Shown here one piece after another: positions 34,069-43,609 of a DNA stretch of 64,000 nucleotides (position 1 is the stretch's first letter; each line of letters begins with the position of its first letter). Location: the NCBI RefSeq assembly GCF_002310495.1, contig NZ_CP023344.1, forward strand, positions 1,116,001 to 1,180,000. The letters run 5' to 3'. A model generated the notes under the pieces. That model was not told the DNA's origin, made no database searches, and saw only the letters and a program-made list of their open reading frames with translations. Made by a program: the position numbers and the translations under genes. The DNA is from Nibricoccus aquaticus (GTDB lineage Bacteria > Verrucomicrobiota > Verrucomicrobiia > Opitutales > Opitutaceae).

Positions 34069-35358
34069 ATGAAAATTTCCACCGTCCTCCTCTCTCTCAC
34101 GCTGCTCGCAAACCTGGCCCTTGCCGCCGCCGTCTTCCTGAAACCCAACGCCTCTCCGACTACCACCGGCAACCTCTCCTCTACCGCCAACGCAAACTCG
34201 TCCACAAGCAGCGGCCCGCAGAAACAAGCCAACTCCTCCGCATCCGACACCGTCACGACCACTGACTCTCAGTCCGCCGCCTCGCTCCAAAACCTCTGGA
34301 GCCAGCTCTACTCCGAAGACTTCGACCAATTTGTCTCCCGCCTGAAATCCGCCGGTTTCTCCTTCCGCGAAATCCGCGCGATCATCCTGCCCCTCGCGCA
34401 GAAAAAATTCGAAACCATCCGCGCCGACATCGTCGGCAAACAGGAAGACCGCCCCTACTGGAGAGCTTCCTCCGGCTATTATTCCATGCCTGAGGACGCC
34501 GCCCAACGCGCGAAACTCATGGAAGTGATGCAAAAGGAATCGAAGGTTTATCAAAAATATTTCTCCAGCCCCGAAGCCATCGCCGGCGACGACCAGATGC
34601 AGCAATACGCCCGCCGTCAGTTCGGCGACCTCCCCGTCGAAAAACTCCAGGAGCTCTCGAAAATCCAAACCGACTACCAGGAACTCCAATCCGAGCTCTA
34701 CATGAACGCGCAGAAACGCCCGCGCTCCGAACTCACCGCCGACGAAAAGAAACAACTCAAACTCCTCGAATCCGAACTCCAGCGCGACTTTCAGCAAACG
34801 CTCACGCCCGAACAGTATTCCGAGTACCTCTACCGCAGTAGCCCCACCGCCAATAACCTCCGCCAGCAACTCGACCTATTCCGTCCCACCGAAGCCGAGT
34901 ACAAAGCCCTCTTCGCACTCCAGCGCCCTCTCGACGAACAATTCAACGAGCAATCCTACGACGAAGCCTCCGGCAAAGCCCGATCCGAAGCGCAGAAAAA
35001 ACTAGAGCCCCAAATCCAGGCCGCTCTCGGCCCCGAACGCTACGCCGACTACAAGCAGGTCATGGAATCCGGCGGCGACAGAACCGCCCGCCTCATGGTC
35101 CGCCTCGATCTCCCGCTATCGACGATCGGCAAAATCAACACCGTCCGCGACGACATCAATCAACGCGCCAAAAAAATCCGCTCCGACCAACAACTCTCCA
35201 CCGCCCAACGCGACGCCCAGCTCTCCTCCCTCGCCCAAGAAGCTCAGACCAAACTCACCACCACCCTCGGCGGTGCCCGCGGCTACGAAGCCTACACCGA
35301 CCTCAAAGGCGACTGGCTCCGAGCCCTCAATCCCGCCCCCAAAACCACAAAGCCATAG
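34069..35358 (+). CDS. Secreted or anchored helical protein, tandem paralogue B
   Basis: A 429-residue paralogue of the preceding protein. It begins with a hydrophobic segment (MKISTVLLSLTLLANLALAA), followed by a Ser/Thr/Asn-rich linker (about residues 25-70) and a charged helical body. Shared landmarks are F-x-x-R-E-I-R-A-I, PYWR, LTPEQYSEYLYRSSP, LGPERYADYKQ and GDWLRALNP at the end. Gln and Lys content is high. The pair probably arose by tandem duplication and now differs widely. Likely cell-envelope location; partner and role unknown. Confidence 0.7.
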   Translation: MKISTVLLSLTLLANLALAAAVFLKPNASPTTTGNLSSTANANSSTSSGPQKQANSSASDTVTTTDSQSAASLQNLWSQLYSEDFDQFVSRLKSAGFSFREIRAIILPLAQKKFETIRADIVGKQEDRPYWRASSGYYSMPEDAAQRAKLMEVMQKESKVYQKYFSSPEAIAGDDQMQQYARRQFGDLPVEKLQELSKIQTDYQELQSELYMNAQKRPRSELTADEKKQLKLLESELQRDFQQTLTPEQYSEYLYRSSPTANNLRQQLDLFRPTEAEYKALFALQRPLDEQFNEQSYDEASGKARSEAQKKLEPQIQAALGPERYADYKQVMESGGDRTARLMVRLDLPLSTIGKINTVRDDINQRAKKIRSDQQLSTAQRDAQLSSLAQEAQTKLTTTLGGARGYEAYTDLKGDWLRALNPAPKTTKP

Positions 35359-35477
35359 GGCATACAGGCCGCAGACCATGACAAATCCCTGACCACTTTC
35401 TGACACACCGCTGACAACTACAGCGGCATCATCTGTTAAAACATCTGCCTCCTCCCTCAATACTTCCGCCCCGTTCC

Positions 35478-36767
35478 ATGCCCCTCCGCAAACTCGCCCT
35501 CTTCGCCGTCGCCCCCGCCCTCCTCGCCCTGCTCATCGGCCTCGTATCCGGTAACCCAGCACTCTGGCAGCCCGCCGCCGTCGCTGCCGCCGTCCTCCTC
35601 GCCCTCGGCCTCGGCTCTTCGCCCTCCCTCAAATCCTACCAGTACACCGCCTGGATCATCGCCGCTGTCGTCGCCGCCATGATCTACCCCGCGCAGCTAC
35701 TCCACTGGGGCGACTTCGACCTCCGCAACAAATGGCTCACGCTGATCGCCGTGCAGATGGTCATGTTCGGCATGGGCACCCAGATGAGCCTCAAGGATTT
35801 CGCCGGCGTCGCCAAAATGCCCTACGGCGTCCTCATCGCCGTCGCCAGCCAGTTCATCGTCATGCCCCTCGTCGGCTTCGCACTGACAAAAATTTTCACC
35901 CTCCCCGACGAAGTCGCCGCCGGCGTCATCCTCATCGGCGCCTGCTCCAGCGGGCTCGCCTCGAATGTCATGTGCTACATCGCCAAGGCCAACCTCGCCC
36001 TCTCCATCACCGCCACCGCCGTCACCACGCTCATCGCCCCGTTCATGACCCCCATGTGGATGAACCTCCTCGCCGGCCGCCTCGTCGAAGTCGATTTCAC
36101 CAAGATGATGATGGAGATCGTCAAGATCGTCATCGTCCCCATCGGCGCCGCCCTCCTCGGCGATCACCTCCGCAACGCACCGCCCGCCACCCGCCGCGCC
36201 TGGCTCATCTCTGCCATCCTCTCCGCCGTCCTCTGCGTCTGGCTCTTCTCCTCCGCCTCATCCCTCGCCCGGCCCGATCTCGCCAAAACTGTCCACCTCT
36301 CCCTCGAGTCCCTCGCCTTCATCGCCGCAGCCATCGTCGTCGGCGTCCTCTACGCCGCCCTCGTCCGCGCCTTTCCCTCGCTCCCCGGCCGCATGCCCCT
36401 CTTCTCCATGGCCGGTATCGTCTATTTCACGACGATCACCACCGCCGCCGGCCGCGACAACCTTCTCCTCGTCGGTGGCCTGCTCTTTGTCGTCGCCGTC
36501 CTTCACAACACCTTCGGCTACGTCCTCGGCTACTCCCTCGCTTGGCTCGCCCGCCTCGACCGAGCCTCCCGCCGCACCGTCGCCATCGAGGTCGGCCTGC
36601 AAAACGGCGGCATGGCTTCAGGACTCGCCGCCTCGATGGGCAAGCTCGCCACCGTCGGCCTCGCCGCCGCCGTCTTCAGCCCCTGGATGAACATCTCCGG
36701 CTCCCTCCTCGCCAACTTCTGGCGCCGCCGCCCCGTGTCGCCCGACGCAAAATCCCCGGGCGTCTAG
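35478..36767 (+). CDS. SBF (bile acid:sodium symporter)-family transporter
   Basis: A 429-residue inner-membrane protein with about ten hydrophobic segments. The family signatures are MFGMGTQMSLKDFA (about residues 96-109), GVILIGACSSGLASNVMCYIAKANLALS (about 150-177) and the late EVGLQNGGMASGLA (about 375-388). Bacterial members import organic acids such as pantoate, keto acids or bile acids with sodium. No partner gene indicates the substrate. It is separated by 119 bases from the paralogue pair and is followed by a hairpin. Confidence 0.9.
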   Translation: MPLRKLALFAVAPALLALLIGLVSGNPALWQPAAVAAAVLLALGLGSSPSLKSYQYTAWIIAAVVAAMIYPAQLLHWGDFDLRNKWLTLIAVQMVMFGMGTQMSLKDFAGVAKMPYGVLIAVASQFIVMPLVGFALTKIFTLPDEVAAGVILIGACSSGLASNVMCYIAKANLALSITATAVTTLIAPFMTPMWMNLLAGRLVEVDFTKMMMEIVKIVIVPIGAALLGDHLRNAPPATRRAWLISAILSAVLCVWLFSSASSLARPDLAKTVHLSLESLAFIAAAIVVGVLYAALVRAFPSLPGRMPLFSMAGIVYFTTITTAAGRDNLLLVGGLLFVVAVLHNTFGYVLGYSLAWLARLDRASRRTVAIEVGLQNGGMASGLAASMGKLATVGLAAAVFSPWMNISGSLLANFWRRRPVSPDAKSPGV

Positions 36768-36795
36768 CCCCACCCTCCGCGTCCACCCCGCACCC

Positions 36796-36817
36796 GGCTG
36801 GTTGCCCACAACCAGCC
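36796..36817. terminator. Hairpin after SBF gene
   Basis: GGCTGGTTG (36796-36804) pairs perfectly with CAACCAGCC (36809-36817) around CCCA, 28 bases past the SBF stop. No T tract follows directly, so termination is possible but not certain. Confidence 0.45.
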
Positions 36818-36992
36818 CGCAACGCCTCTCCGCCGCACCGCCACGACCAGGGATTTTTTCATCGCTCTGGCCACAACCGGTTAACGCTCGCCGCCTCCTC
36901 GCTGGCACAACTCTCGCGTTAGGCACGCGACTCTCCATGCCCGCGCTCCTCGCGCCGTGCGCCACTTCCACGCTCCGCAAAAAACCATCCCC

Positions 36993-39368
36993 ATGCGTCG
37001 CTCTCCCCGCCACTTTTCCGCCCTCGCGCTCCTCGGCCTCCTCACCGCCGTCCCCGCCAGCGCCGCATCGGCCACCCCATCGACAGGCACCACGCCGATC
37101 GCCACCCCCGCGCCCGACGCACCCGCCCTCACCCTCTCCGCCAGCGACCTCGCCATCGCTGAAATTCCCGCCATCGGCACCGCCTCCACCACCCGCTTCA
37201 ACAACCTCTTCCGCCCTTTTCGCACCGAAGCCGCCGCCCTCTCCCCCGACGGCCAGCGCCTCGCCTACTCCCTTCGCGAGGGCGACAACCTCTACGTCAT
37301 CACCGTCAAAATCGACGACCCTTCCCGCCCCCTCGCCAGAATCCTCGCCGGCACCACCCGCACTTCCACGCCCTTCATGGAAGTCCACGCCAGCGAAAAA
37401 ACCCCCGCCCGCATCCGCTGGATGGGCTGGGCCACCGCCGACCGCCTCCTCATCGAGACCAACGCCAACCTCGTCACCGATCTCACCAACACGTCCGGCG
37501 GCATCTTCGCCGTCAACGCCGACGGCTCCAACCCCCGCACCCTCGTCACCCCACGCGACGTTTCCCTCGCCGCGAGCCTCTCCCGCGACACCGCCCCCAT
37601 CCCCTCCTCCTTCTCCGACTCCCGCATCTACACACCCGACATCGACCCCGTGGAAGCGCGCAAAGCCGAGGCTAACGCATTCGCCGCCACCACCTACGGC
37701 CTCGACAACGACCTCCCCACCGACCTCCGCTCCCCCCGCACCCCCACCTTCTTCGACTACGCACCCGGCGAACCCGACTGGATCATCATCCGCACCAGCG
37801 ACCCTCGCCACTACGGCCTCTATCGCGTCAATATCGCAACCGGCCAGTTCCGCTACGGCCCCACCGAAAATGTCTCCGGCGATTACGCCACCCTCATCAA
37901 CCGCCAGGGCGTCGTTGGCGGCGTCGTCCCCAACTCCTCCCGCTCCGCCTTCCCCCACACCTTCCAAGTGGCCAAAGCCTCCCCTCTCAGCCTCGGCCGC
38001 TGGCTCAAACTCTCCGCCCTCACCTCCGACACCGCCACCGACTTCACCCTCTCCCCCGATAATTTCTTCGGCCAGCGCTCCTTCCCCATCGGCTTCGACG
38101 AAAACCCGCACCTCCTCTACTACGCCACCAACGTCGGCCGCGACACCTACGCCATCCGCGGCCTCGACCTCAAAACCGGCCTCCCCGCCGGCCGCACCAT
38201 CGAGAGCACCGCCATCGACCTCGCCACCCCCGGCCCCGACGGCCTCCCCGCCGTCAACCCCCTTGTATTCGATCGCCACACACGCTCACTCGCCGGCATC
38301 CGCTACCAGGCCTCCATCCGCTCCGCCATCTGGCTCCGCCCCGACCTCCAGGACATCCAGGCCTCCCTCGAAAAAATCCTCCCCGGCCGCAGCATCGACA
38401 TCCTCGAATGGGATAAATCCGCCACCCGCTACCTCGCCCTCGTCCGCGGCCCCACCGAGCCCGGCAGCTTCTACATCGTCGACCGCACCGCGCGCCGCGC
38501 CCTCGAATTCGTCCGTCGCTCCGAACTCCCCGCCGCAAGCGAACCCCGCTTCTCCCGCCACTTCTCCATCGAGAATCCCGCCGGCGGCCAGCTCACCGGC
38601 TTCGTCGTCATCCCCAACGCCGTCCGCCAGAAACCCATCCCCACCGTCGTCATCTGCGCCGATGAGCCCTGGCAGCAAGCCCCCGCCGAATTCGACGGCG
38701 AGATCAACGCCCTCGCTCAAATGGGCTTCGCCGTCGTGCAGATCAACCCCCGCGGCACCTGGGGCTTCGGCACCCGCCACCGCTCCCCCTCCGGCGCCCC
38801 TTTCGACGAGATCCAGACCGCCGACATCGTCGCCACCATCGACGCCCTCGCCAAAACCCTCCCCCTCCACCGCGCCCGCGTCGCCCTCATGGGCCGCGGG
38901 CGCGGTGGCTTCCTCGCCCTCCGCGCCGCCCAGCTCCGCCCCGACCGCTTCCGCTGCGTCATCGGCCTCGACCCCACCGTCAACCTTTCCAGCTGGATCA
39001 ACTACACCCGCTGGACCACCAGTGACTCCGCCCCCGCCCTCGCCCGCGCCTTCTTCAGCCCCCGACTCATCGACGCCAATCCTCTCTTCAAAGACGACCG
39101 CCCCCACAAGTGCCCGGCCTTCATCCTCGCCTACCGCGGCAACGAAGGCGGCTCCCCCACCCAGATGTACCTCGACGCCCGCTCCCTCGCCCGCGCCATC
39201 GAAAACGACGGCACCCCTGTTCAATTTAAAAACCTCACCTTCGACTACTCGCGCCACATGCCCGAAGCCCGCTCCGACACCATGCGCCACATCGAGGATT
39301 TCCTGAACCTCAACATCTACACCCACGACGTGCAGATGGGCGACGCCAAGATCACCGGCACTTGGTGA
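36993..39368 (+). CDS. S9-like secreted protein, catalytic Ser replaced by Gly (paralogue A)
   Basis: A 791-residue protein with a signal peptide (about residues 1-25), a beta-propeller-like region (FRTEAAALSPDGQRLAYSLREGDNLYV and later FIIRTSDPRHYGLY-type strands) and a C-terminal alpha/beta-hydrolase domain like S9 prolyl oligopeptidases (from about residue 530; QINPRGTWGFGTRHR). At the nucleophile elbow, where S9 peptidases have G-x-S-x-G-G, it reads GRGRGG, with G636 at the serine position. Peptidase activity is therefore doubtful. ATG 36993 is chosen because the signal peptide starts there. The next gene is a paralogue. Confidence 0.85.
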   Translation: MRRSPRHFSALALLGLLTAVPASAASATPSTGTTPIATPAPDAPALTLSASDLAIAEIPAIGTASTTRFNNLFRPFRTEAAALSPDGQRLAYSLREGDNLYVITVKIDDPSRPLARILAGTTRTSTPFMEVHASEKTPARIRWMGWATADRLLIETNANLVTDLTNTSGGIFAVNADGSNPRTLVTPRDVSLAASLSRDTAPIPSSFSDSRIYTPDIDPVEARKAEANAFAATTYGLDNDLPTDLRSPRTPTFFDYAPGEPDWIIIRTSDPRHYGLYRVNIATGQFRYGPTENVSGDYATLINRQGVVGGVVPNSSRSAFPHTFQVAKASPLSLGRWLKLSALTSDTATDFTLSPDNFFGQRSFPIGFDENPHLLYYATNVGRDTYAIRGLDLKTGLPAGRTIESTAIDLATPGPDGLPAVNPLVFDRHTRSLAGIRYQASIRSAIWLRPDLQDIQASLEKILPGRSIDILEWDKSATRYLALVRGPTEPGSFYIVDRTARRALEFVRRSELPAASEPRFSRHFSIENPAGGQLTGFVVIPNAVRQKPIPTVVICADEPWQQAPAEFDGEINALAQMGFAVVQINPRGTWGFGTRHRSPSGAPFDEIQTADIVATIDALAKTLPLHRARVALMGRGRGGFLALRAAQLRPDRFRCVIGLDPTVNLSSWINYTRWTTSDSAPALARAFFSPRLIDANPLFKDDRPHKCPAFILAYRGNEGGSPTQMYLDARSLARAIENDGTPVQFKNLTFDYSRHMPEARSDTMRHIEDFLNLNIYTHDVQMGDAKITGTW

Positions 39369-39598
39369 AACCGATAGCCATCGTCACGATTCTCCGCGCC
39401 AGACCGCGCGCCACCTTGTCACGCCCGGGGAAAAATCGCGTGACACCGACGACGAAGCTCGACCTACACCGCCGCCCATCTTTCATCGTCACTCCCCGCG
39501 GGAGAGCGGCGGACCAACCTTTCCACATTCCCGCCTCAACCACGACTCTCGCTGTCACTTTCCGTCTGCTTCCACCGTCTTCCTTTCAACCTCCCCTC

Positions 39599-41977
39599 AT
39601 GTCGCGTCTGTCCCTCCTCGCCCTGCTCCTCTGCCTCGCCACCAGCTCCGTCCTCGCCCAGACGCCCGCCCCCGCCGCTCCCCCGGCCGCCCCCATCGCC
39701 GTCGGCACCGCCGCCCCCGAACGCTTCTTCAAACTCTTCCTCCCCTACCGCACCGACAGCGCCGCCATCTCCCCCGATGGCAAACTCCTCGCCTACTCCA
39801 TCCGCGAAAACGACGACCTCTTCATCCTCATCATCGAAATCGATAACCCCGCCAAAGTCCGCGCGAAGGTCAAAGTCGGCGACGCCGCCACCTCCACCCC
39901 CAAACTCCAAAGCGACGTCCGCGAAATCACCCCTCCCCGCGTCCGCTGGATCGGCTGGGCAACCGACACCCGCCTCATCGTCGAAACCAACACCAACCTC
40001 GCCACCCTCTCCGACGGCGAATGGACCAACACCTCCGGCGCCATCTTCGCCGTCAACGCCGACGGCACCAACGGCAAAACCCTCGTCACCCCCAAAGACG
40101 TCCTCAAGACCGAGCTCAAACCCTACATGCCCTCGGACAACGTCGGCAACGTCGGCACAGGCCCGATGGACCTCAAAATCGACAGCCCCGGCGCCGACCC
40201 CAGCAAACCCGCCGACGGCGTCTCCATCACTGGCTTTGAAGAAGCCGGCGCCAACGAAGACCTCCTCCTCAACCGCGTTAACAACCTCCCCACCGACGTC
40301 CGCACCCCCCGCACGCCCACCGTCTTCGATTACCTCCCCGGCAAACCCGACTGGCTCACCATCCGCACCACCGATCCGCGCAACTACGCCCTCTTCACCG
40401 TCAACATCAACGACGCCAATCTGAAATTCGGCCCCCTCGAACGCATCGACGCCGAACTCTCCCCCCTCATCAACCGCCAGGGCCTCCAGCAGATCGCCGT
40501 CCCCAACACCCTCCGCACCAGTTTCCCCCACCGCTACCTCGTCCAGAAATCCGGCGCCATCACCCTCGGCCGCTGGAACGAACTCAACAAAATCGCCAAG
40601 ATCCCCGGCGTCGATTTCTCCGTCTCCCCCCAGAATTACCTCGGCGAACGCTCCTTCCCCATCGGCATCGATGAGAATCCCGACATCCTCTACTACGCCT
40701 CCAATGTCGGGCGCGACACTTACGGCATCTACGCGATGAACCTCAAAACCGGCGAACGCACCGGCAAACCCATCGAGAGTCCGAAGCTCGACCTCGCCAA
40801 CCCCGCCCCCGACGGCTTCCTCGCCGAAAACCCCCTCGTCTTCGACCGCCACACCCGCCAGCTCGCCGGTATCCGCTTTCAGGGCACCACCCGCAGCGCC
40901 ATCTGGCTCCGCCCCGAAATCCAGCAGGTGCAGATGGAACTCGAAAAAGTCTTCCCCGGCCAGAGCATCGACATCCTCGACTGGGACCGCACCACCAACC
41001 GCCTCCTCGCCCTCGTCCAGGGCCCCACCAACTCCGGCGGCTACTACATCTTCGAACGCGCCACCAACAAAGCCATGGAGTTCGTCCGCTGCGCCCCTTG
41101 GACCGAGGACGACGAACGCCCCCTCTCCCTCTTCGTCAACATCCCTTCCCCTCACGGCGGCACCCTCTCCGCCACCCTGGCCATCCCCCGCCAGGTCCGC
41201 CAGAAACCTATCCCCATCGTCGTACTCTGCCCCAACGAACCCTGGCAGCGCACCACCGGCCTCTTCCACAACGAGATGAACGCCATCGCCAACATGGGCT
41301 TCGCCGTCCTCCAGGTGAACCCGCGCGGCACCTGGGGCTTCGGTGCCAAACACCGCCTCGCCGCCCAGTCCGCCTTTGATGAAATCCAGATCGCCGACAT
41401 CATCACCGTCATCGACGAACTCGCCAAAGGCATGCCCCTGAATCCCAAACGCGTCGCCATCTTCGGCCACGACCGCGGCGGCTACCTCGCCATGCGCGCC
41501 GCCCAACTCCGCCCCGACCGCTTCCGCTGCGCCATCGGCATCGAACCCACCGTCAACCTCGCCGGCTGGCTCGCCGAATCCCGCTGGACCTCCGGCGCCT
41601 CCGGCCCCGCTCTCACCCGCTCCTTCTTCGGCGAAAAACTCCTCAAACAAAATCCCCTCATGGACGGCGCCAAAACCATCACCCGCCCCGTCTTCGTCCT
41701 AGCCTACCGCGGCCTCGATGGCGGCCCCACCACGCAATATTACCTCAACGCCCGCACCTTCGCCTCCGCCGTCGATCGCGCCGACGTCCCCGGCAAATTC
41801 TTCGACCTCTCCACCGACTACATGCAAGGCCTCGCCGGCGCCCGCTCCGAAGTCATGCGCAACATCGAAGACTTCCTGAACGAAAACATCTACGCCTATA
41901 ACGTGAAGATGGGCGAAACCCAGGTCATCGAAAACGGCCAGGCGACGACTCCGCCTCCCGCGCCGCCCAAGAAATAA
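39599..41977 (+). CDS. S9-like secreted protein, catalytic Ser replaced by Asp (paralogue B)
   Basis: A 792-residue paralogue of the preceding protein with the same layout: signal peptide (about residues 1-20, SSVLAQ), propeller region (FLPYRTDSAAISPDGKLLAYS), and C-terminal alpha/beta-hydrolase domain. The elbow reads GHDRGG, so D625 stands where S9 enzymes have serine. Asp nucleophiles at this site are known in haloalkane dehalogenases and epoxide hydrolases, but not in S9 peptidases. The usual GxGHG histidine block is also not evident (STDYMQG). It may be a binding protein or an enzyme with different chemistry. ATG 39599 is set by the signal peptide. Confidence 0.85.
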   Translation: MSRLSLLALLLCLATSSVLAQTPAPAAPPAAPIAVGTAAPERFFKLFLPYRTDSAAISPDGKLLAYSIRENDDLFILIIEIDNPAKVRAKVKVGDAATSTPKLQSDVREITPPRVRWIGWATDTRLIVETNTNLATLSDGEWTNTSGAIFAVNADGTNGKTLVTPKDVLKTELKPYMPSDNVGNVGTGPMDLKIDSPGADPSKPADGVSITGFEEAGANEDLLLNRVNNLPTDVRTPRTPTVFDYLPGKPDWLTIRTTDPRNYALFTVNINDANLKFGPLERIDAELSPLINRQGLQQIAVPNTLRTSFPHRYLVQKSGAITLGRWNELNKIAKIPGVDFSVSPQNYLGERSFPIGIDENPDILYYASNVGRDTYGIYAMNLKTGERTGKPIESPKLDLANPAPDGFLAENPLVFDRHTRQLAGIRFQGTTRSAIWLRPEIQQVQMELEKVFPGQSIDILDWDRTTNRLLALVQGPTNSGGYYIFERATNKAMEFVRCAPWTEDDERPLSLFVNIPSPHGGTLSATLAIPRQVRQKPIPIVVLCPNEPWQRTTGLFHNEMNAIANMGFAVLQVNPRGTWGFGAKHRLAAQSAFDEIQIADIITVIDELAKGMPLNPKRVAIFGHDRGGYLAMRAAQLRPDRFRCAIGIEPTVNLAGWLAESRWTSGASGPALTRSFFGEKLLKQNPLMDGAKTITRPVFVLAYRGLDGGPTTQYYLNARTFASAVDRADVPGKFFDLSTDYMQGLAGARSEVMRNIEDFLNENIYAYNVKMGETQVIENGQATTPPPAPPKK

Positions 41978-42084
41978 GCCGCGCAGCGCGCGCGCTATCA
42001 CCGCGCGCACTGATCCCCGCGCCCCCAATTGCGCCATTGCCCTCCCCGCGCGCGCGGACTTCGCTCGCGGGCCTCACGCCCGCC

Positions 42085-43251
42085 ATGCCGTCGCATCCCT
42101 CCGAGTCCAGCTCCACCACCGCCCCGTGCTCCGCCCGCGCCATCGATAACGGCTTCGATACCATCGAGGCCGCCATCGCCGCCATCGCCGCCGGCCGCCC
42201 GGTGATCGTCACCGACGACGAAGACCGCGAAAACGAAGGCGACCTCATCATCGCCGCCGAAAAAGCCACCGTGGAGTCCATCAACATGATGATCCTCCAC
42301 GCCCGCGGACTCATCTGCGTCCCCATGACCGGCGAACACCTCGCCCGCCTCGGCATCGGCGAAATGGTCCCCAAAAACCGCGAATCCTTCAAAACCGCCT
42401 TCGCCGTATCCGTCGATGCGGCACACGGCATCTCCACCGGCATCAGCGCCGCCGACCGCACTGCCACCGTCAAACTCCTCGCCAATCCCGCCACCACCGC
42501 CGACGACCTCGTCCAGCCCGGCCACATCTTCCCCCTCGCCGCGCGCCCCGGCGGCGTCCTCGAACGCGCCGGCCACACCGAAGCCGCCGTCGATCTCGCC
42601 GTCCTCGCCGGCCTAAAACCCTGCGCCGTCATTTGCGAAATCCTTAAAGACGATGGCTCCATGGCCCGCGTCCCCGACCTCATCGAGTTCAAAAAACGCT
42701 TCAACATCCCCCTCGTCTCCATCGAGCAACTCATCGAGTACCGCCACCGCACCGAACTCCTCGTCGAAAAAATCTCCACCGAGTTTGTCGCCACCGCCTG
42801 GGGCGATTTCGATCTCCACACCTTCCGCGAACGCCTCTCCGGCCGCACCCACTACGCCCTCACCCTCGGCACGCTCGACGACACTCCAACCCTCGTCCGC
42901 GTCCACCGCATGAACCTGCTCTCCGACGTCTTCCGCCAGCGCGGCTCCGACGGAGCCGCCGTCATCGAAAACTCCCTTGAGCAAATCCGCGCCGAAGGCC
43001 GCGGCGCCCTCGTCTACCTCCAGCACAACCCCACCCGCCCCCTTCCCGCTTTCAAGACGCCCGGCTCGCTCGAAGAAAAAAAAGCCCAGCCCCTCCCCGC
43101 CGACTTCCGCGAAGCCGGCATCGGCGCGCAAATCCTCTCCTCGCTCGGCCTGAAAAAAATCCGCCTTCTCTCTTCGACCCACCGCAAGGTCATCGGCCTC
43201 GACGGCTTCGGCCTCGACATCGTCGCCCAAGTCCCCCTCTGCACCAAGTAG
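42085..43251 (+). CDS. ribB: DHBP synthase with degenerate GTP cyclohydrolase II domain
   Basis: A 388-residue RibBA-type protein. The N-terminal 3,4-dihydroxy-2-butanone-4-phosphate synthase half (about 20-222) is intact, with metal-binding D46-E-D-R-E-N-E-G-D (E51 included), RGLICVP, TGISAADR and GHTEA (H164). It makes the four-carbon unit of riboflavin. In the C-terminal half the zinc-binding block of GTP cyclohydrolase II (VHSEC...RCDCG) reads VHRMN...RGSDG (about residues 273-290), so all three zinc cysteines are gone. A separate functional RibA must exist elsewhere. This is the RibBX-like pattern. ATG 42085 is preferred over 42037, whose extra 16 residues match no family. Confidence 0.9.
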   Translation: MPSHPSESSSTTAPCSARAIDNGFDTIEAAIAAIAAGRPVIVTDDEDRENEGDLIIAAEKATVESINMMILHARGLICVPMTGEHLARLGIGEMVPKNRESFKTAFAVSVDAAHGISTGISAADRTATVKLLANPATTADDLVQPGHIFPLAARPGGVLERAGHTEAAVDLAVLAGLKPCAVICEILKDDGSMARVPDLIEFKKRFNIPLVSIEQLIEYRHRTELLVEKISTEFVATAWGDFDLHTFRERLSGRTHYALTLGTLDDTPTLVRVHRMNLLSDVFRQRGSDGAAVIENSLEQIRAEGRGALVYLQHNPTRPLPAFKTPGSLEEKKAQPLPADFREAGIGAQILSSLGLKKIRLLSSTHRKVIGLDGFGLDIVAQVPLCTK

Positions 43252-43609
43252 AGCCCGCGCTCCGCCTCCGACCGGACCGCGGGTTATCCAACCCGCGATA
43301 ACGCCCCGCCCGCGAACCCCTGCCCCATCGGCCCCTTCCCGTTGAAGGCTTCGGTGCTCCGCCGCCGCCACTTGAGCGTTCAGCGTTGAACGTTGAGCAT
43401 TAAACGTTCGTCCCCCTCCACCTCGCCCAATCCTGTTCATCCTCTTAATCCTGTCCAAAAATTCCGCCGCTGCCCCCTCCCCATCCGGTACCCATCTGTG
43501 CAATCCGTGGTTAAAAAACTCCGCGCCCTCCGCGCCTCCGCGGTGAATCCCCCTCCGTCTCCCCGGCCCCCACCGCACGCCCTCCCGCCCGTTTCAGCGC
43601 CTCAGCCCC
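43252..43609. repeat. Convergent intergenic region: hairpin plus phrase repeats
   Basis: This 358-base gap holds a hairpin CGCGGGTT-ATCC-AACCCGCG (43278-43297), a GTTGAACGTTGAGC-type periodic tract (about 43375-43408), CATCCTCTTAATCCTGTCCA (about 43438-43457), GGTACCCATCTGTGCAATCC...GTGGTTAAAAAAC (about 43490-43520) and a CTCCGCGCCTCCGCGGT phrase (about 43530-43546). It separates ribB from the convergent GH20/67-like gene. No gene is seen in it. Confidence 0.7.

Noticed and set aside
36802-39306. 834-codon plus-strand frame overlapping S9-like paralogue A
   Set aside because: Its product is almost only Pro, Ser, Ala and Thr; the overlapping frame encodes a clear signal peptide and hydrolase domain.
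39536-41650. Long open frame on the minus strand opposite S9-like paralogue B (and similar ones at 3229-5214, 7035-9053, 56221-57969)
   Set aside because: They are shadows of real genes caused by C-rich third codon positions, with Gly/Glu/Val/Asp-biased translations and no family motifs.
42085-43251. Bifunctional RibBA with active GTP cyclohydrolase II
   Set aside because: All three zinc-binding cysteines of the cyclohydrolase domain are replaced.
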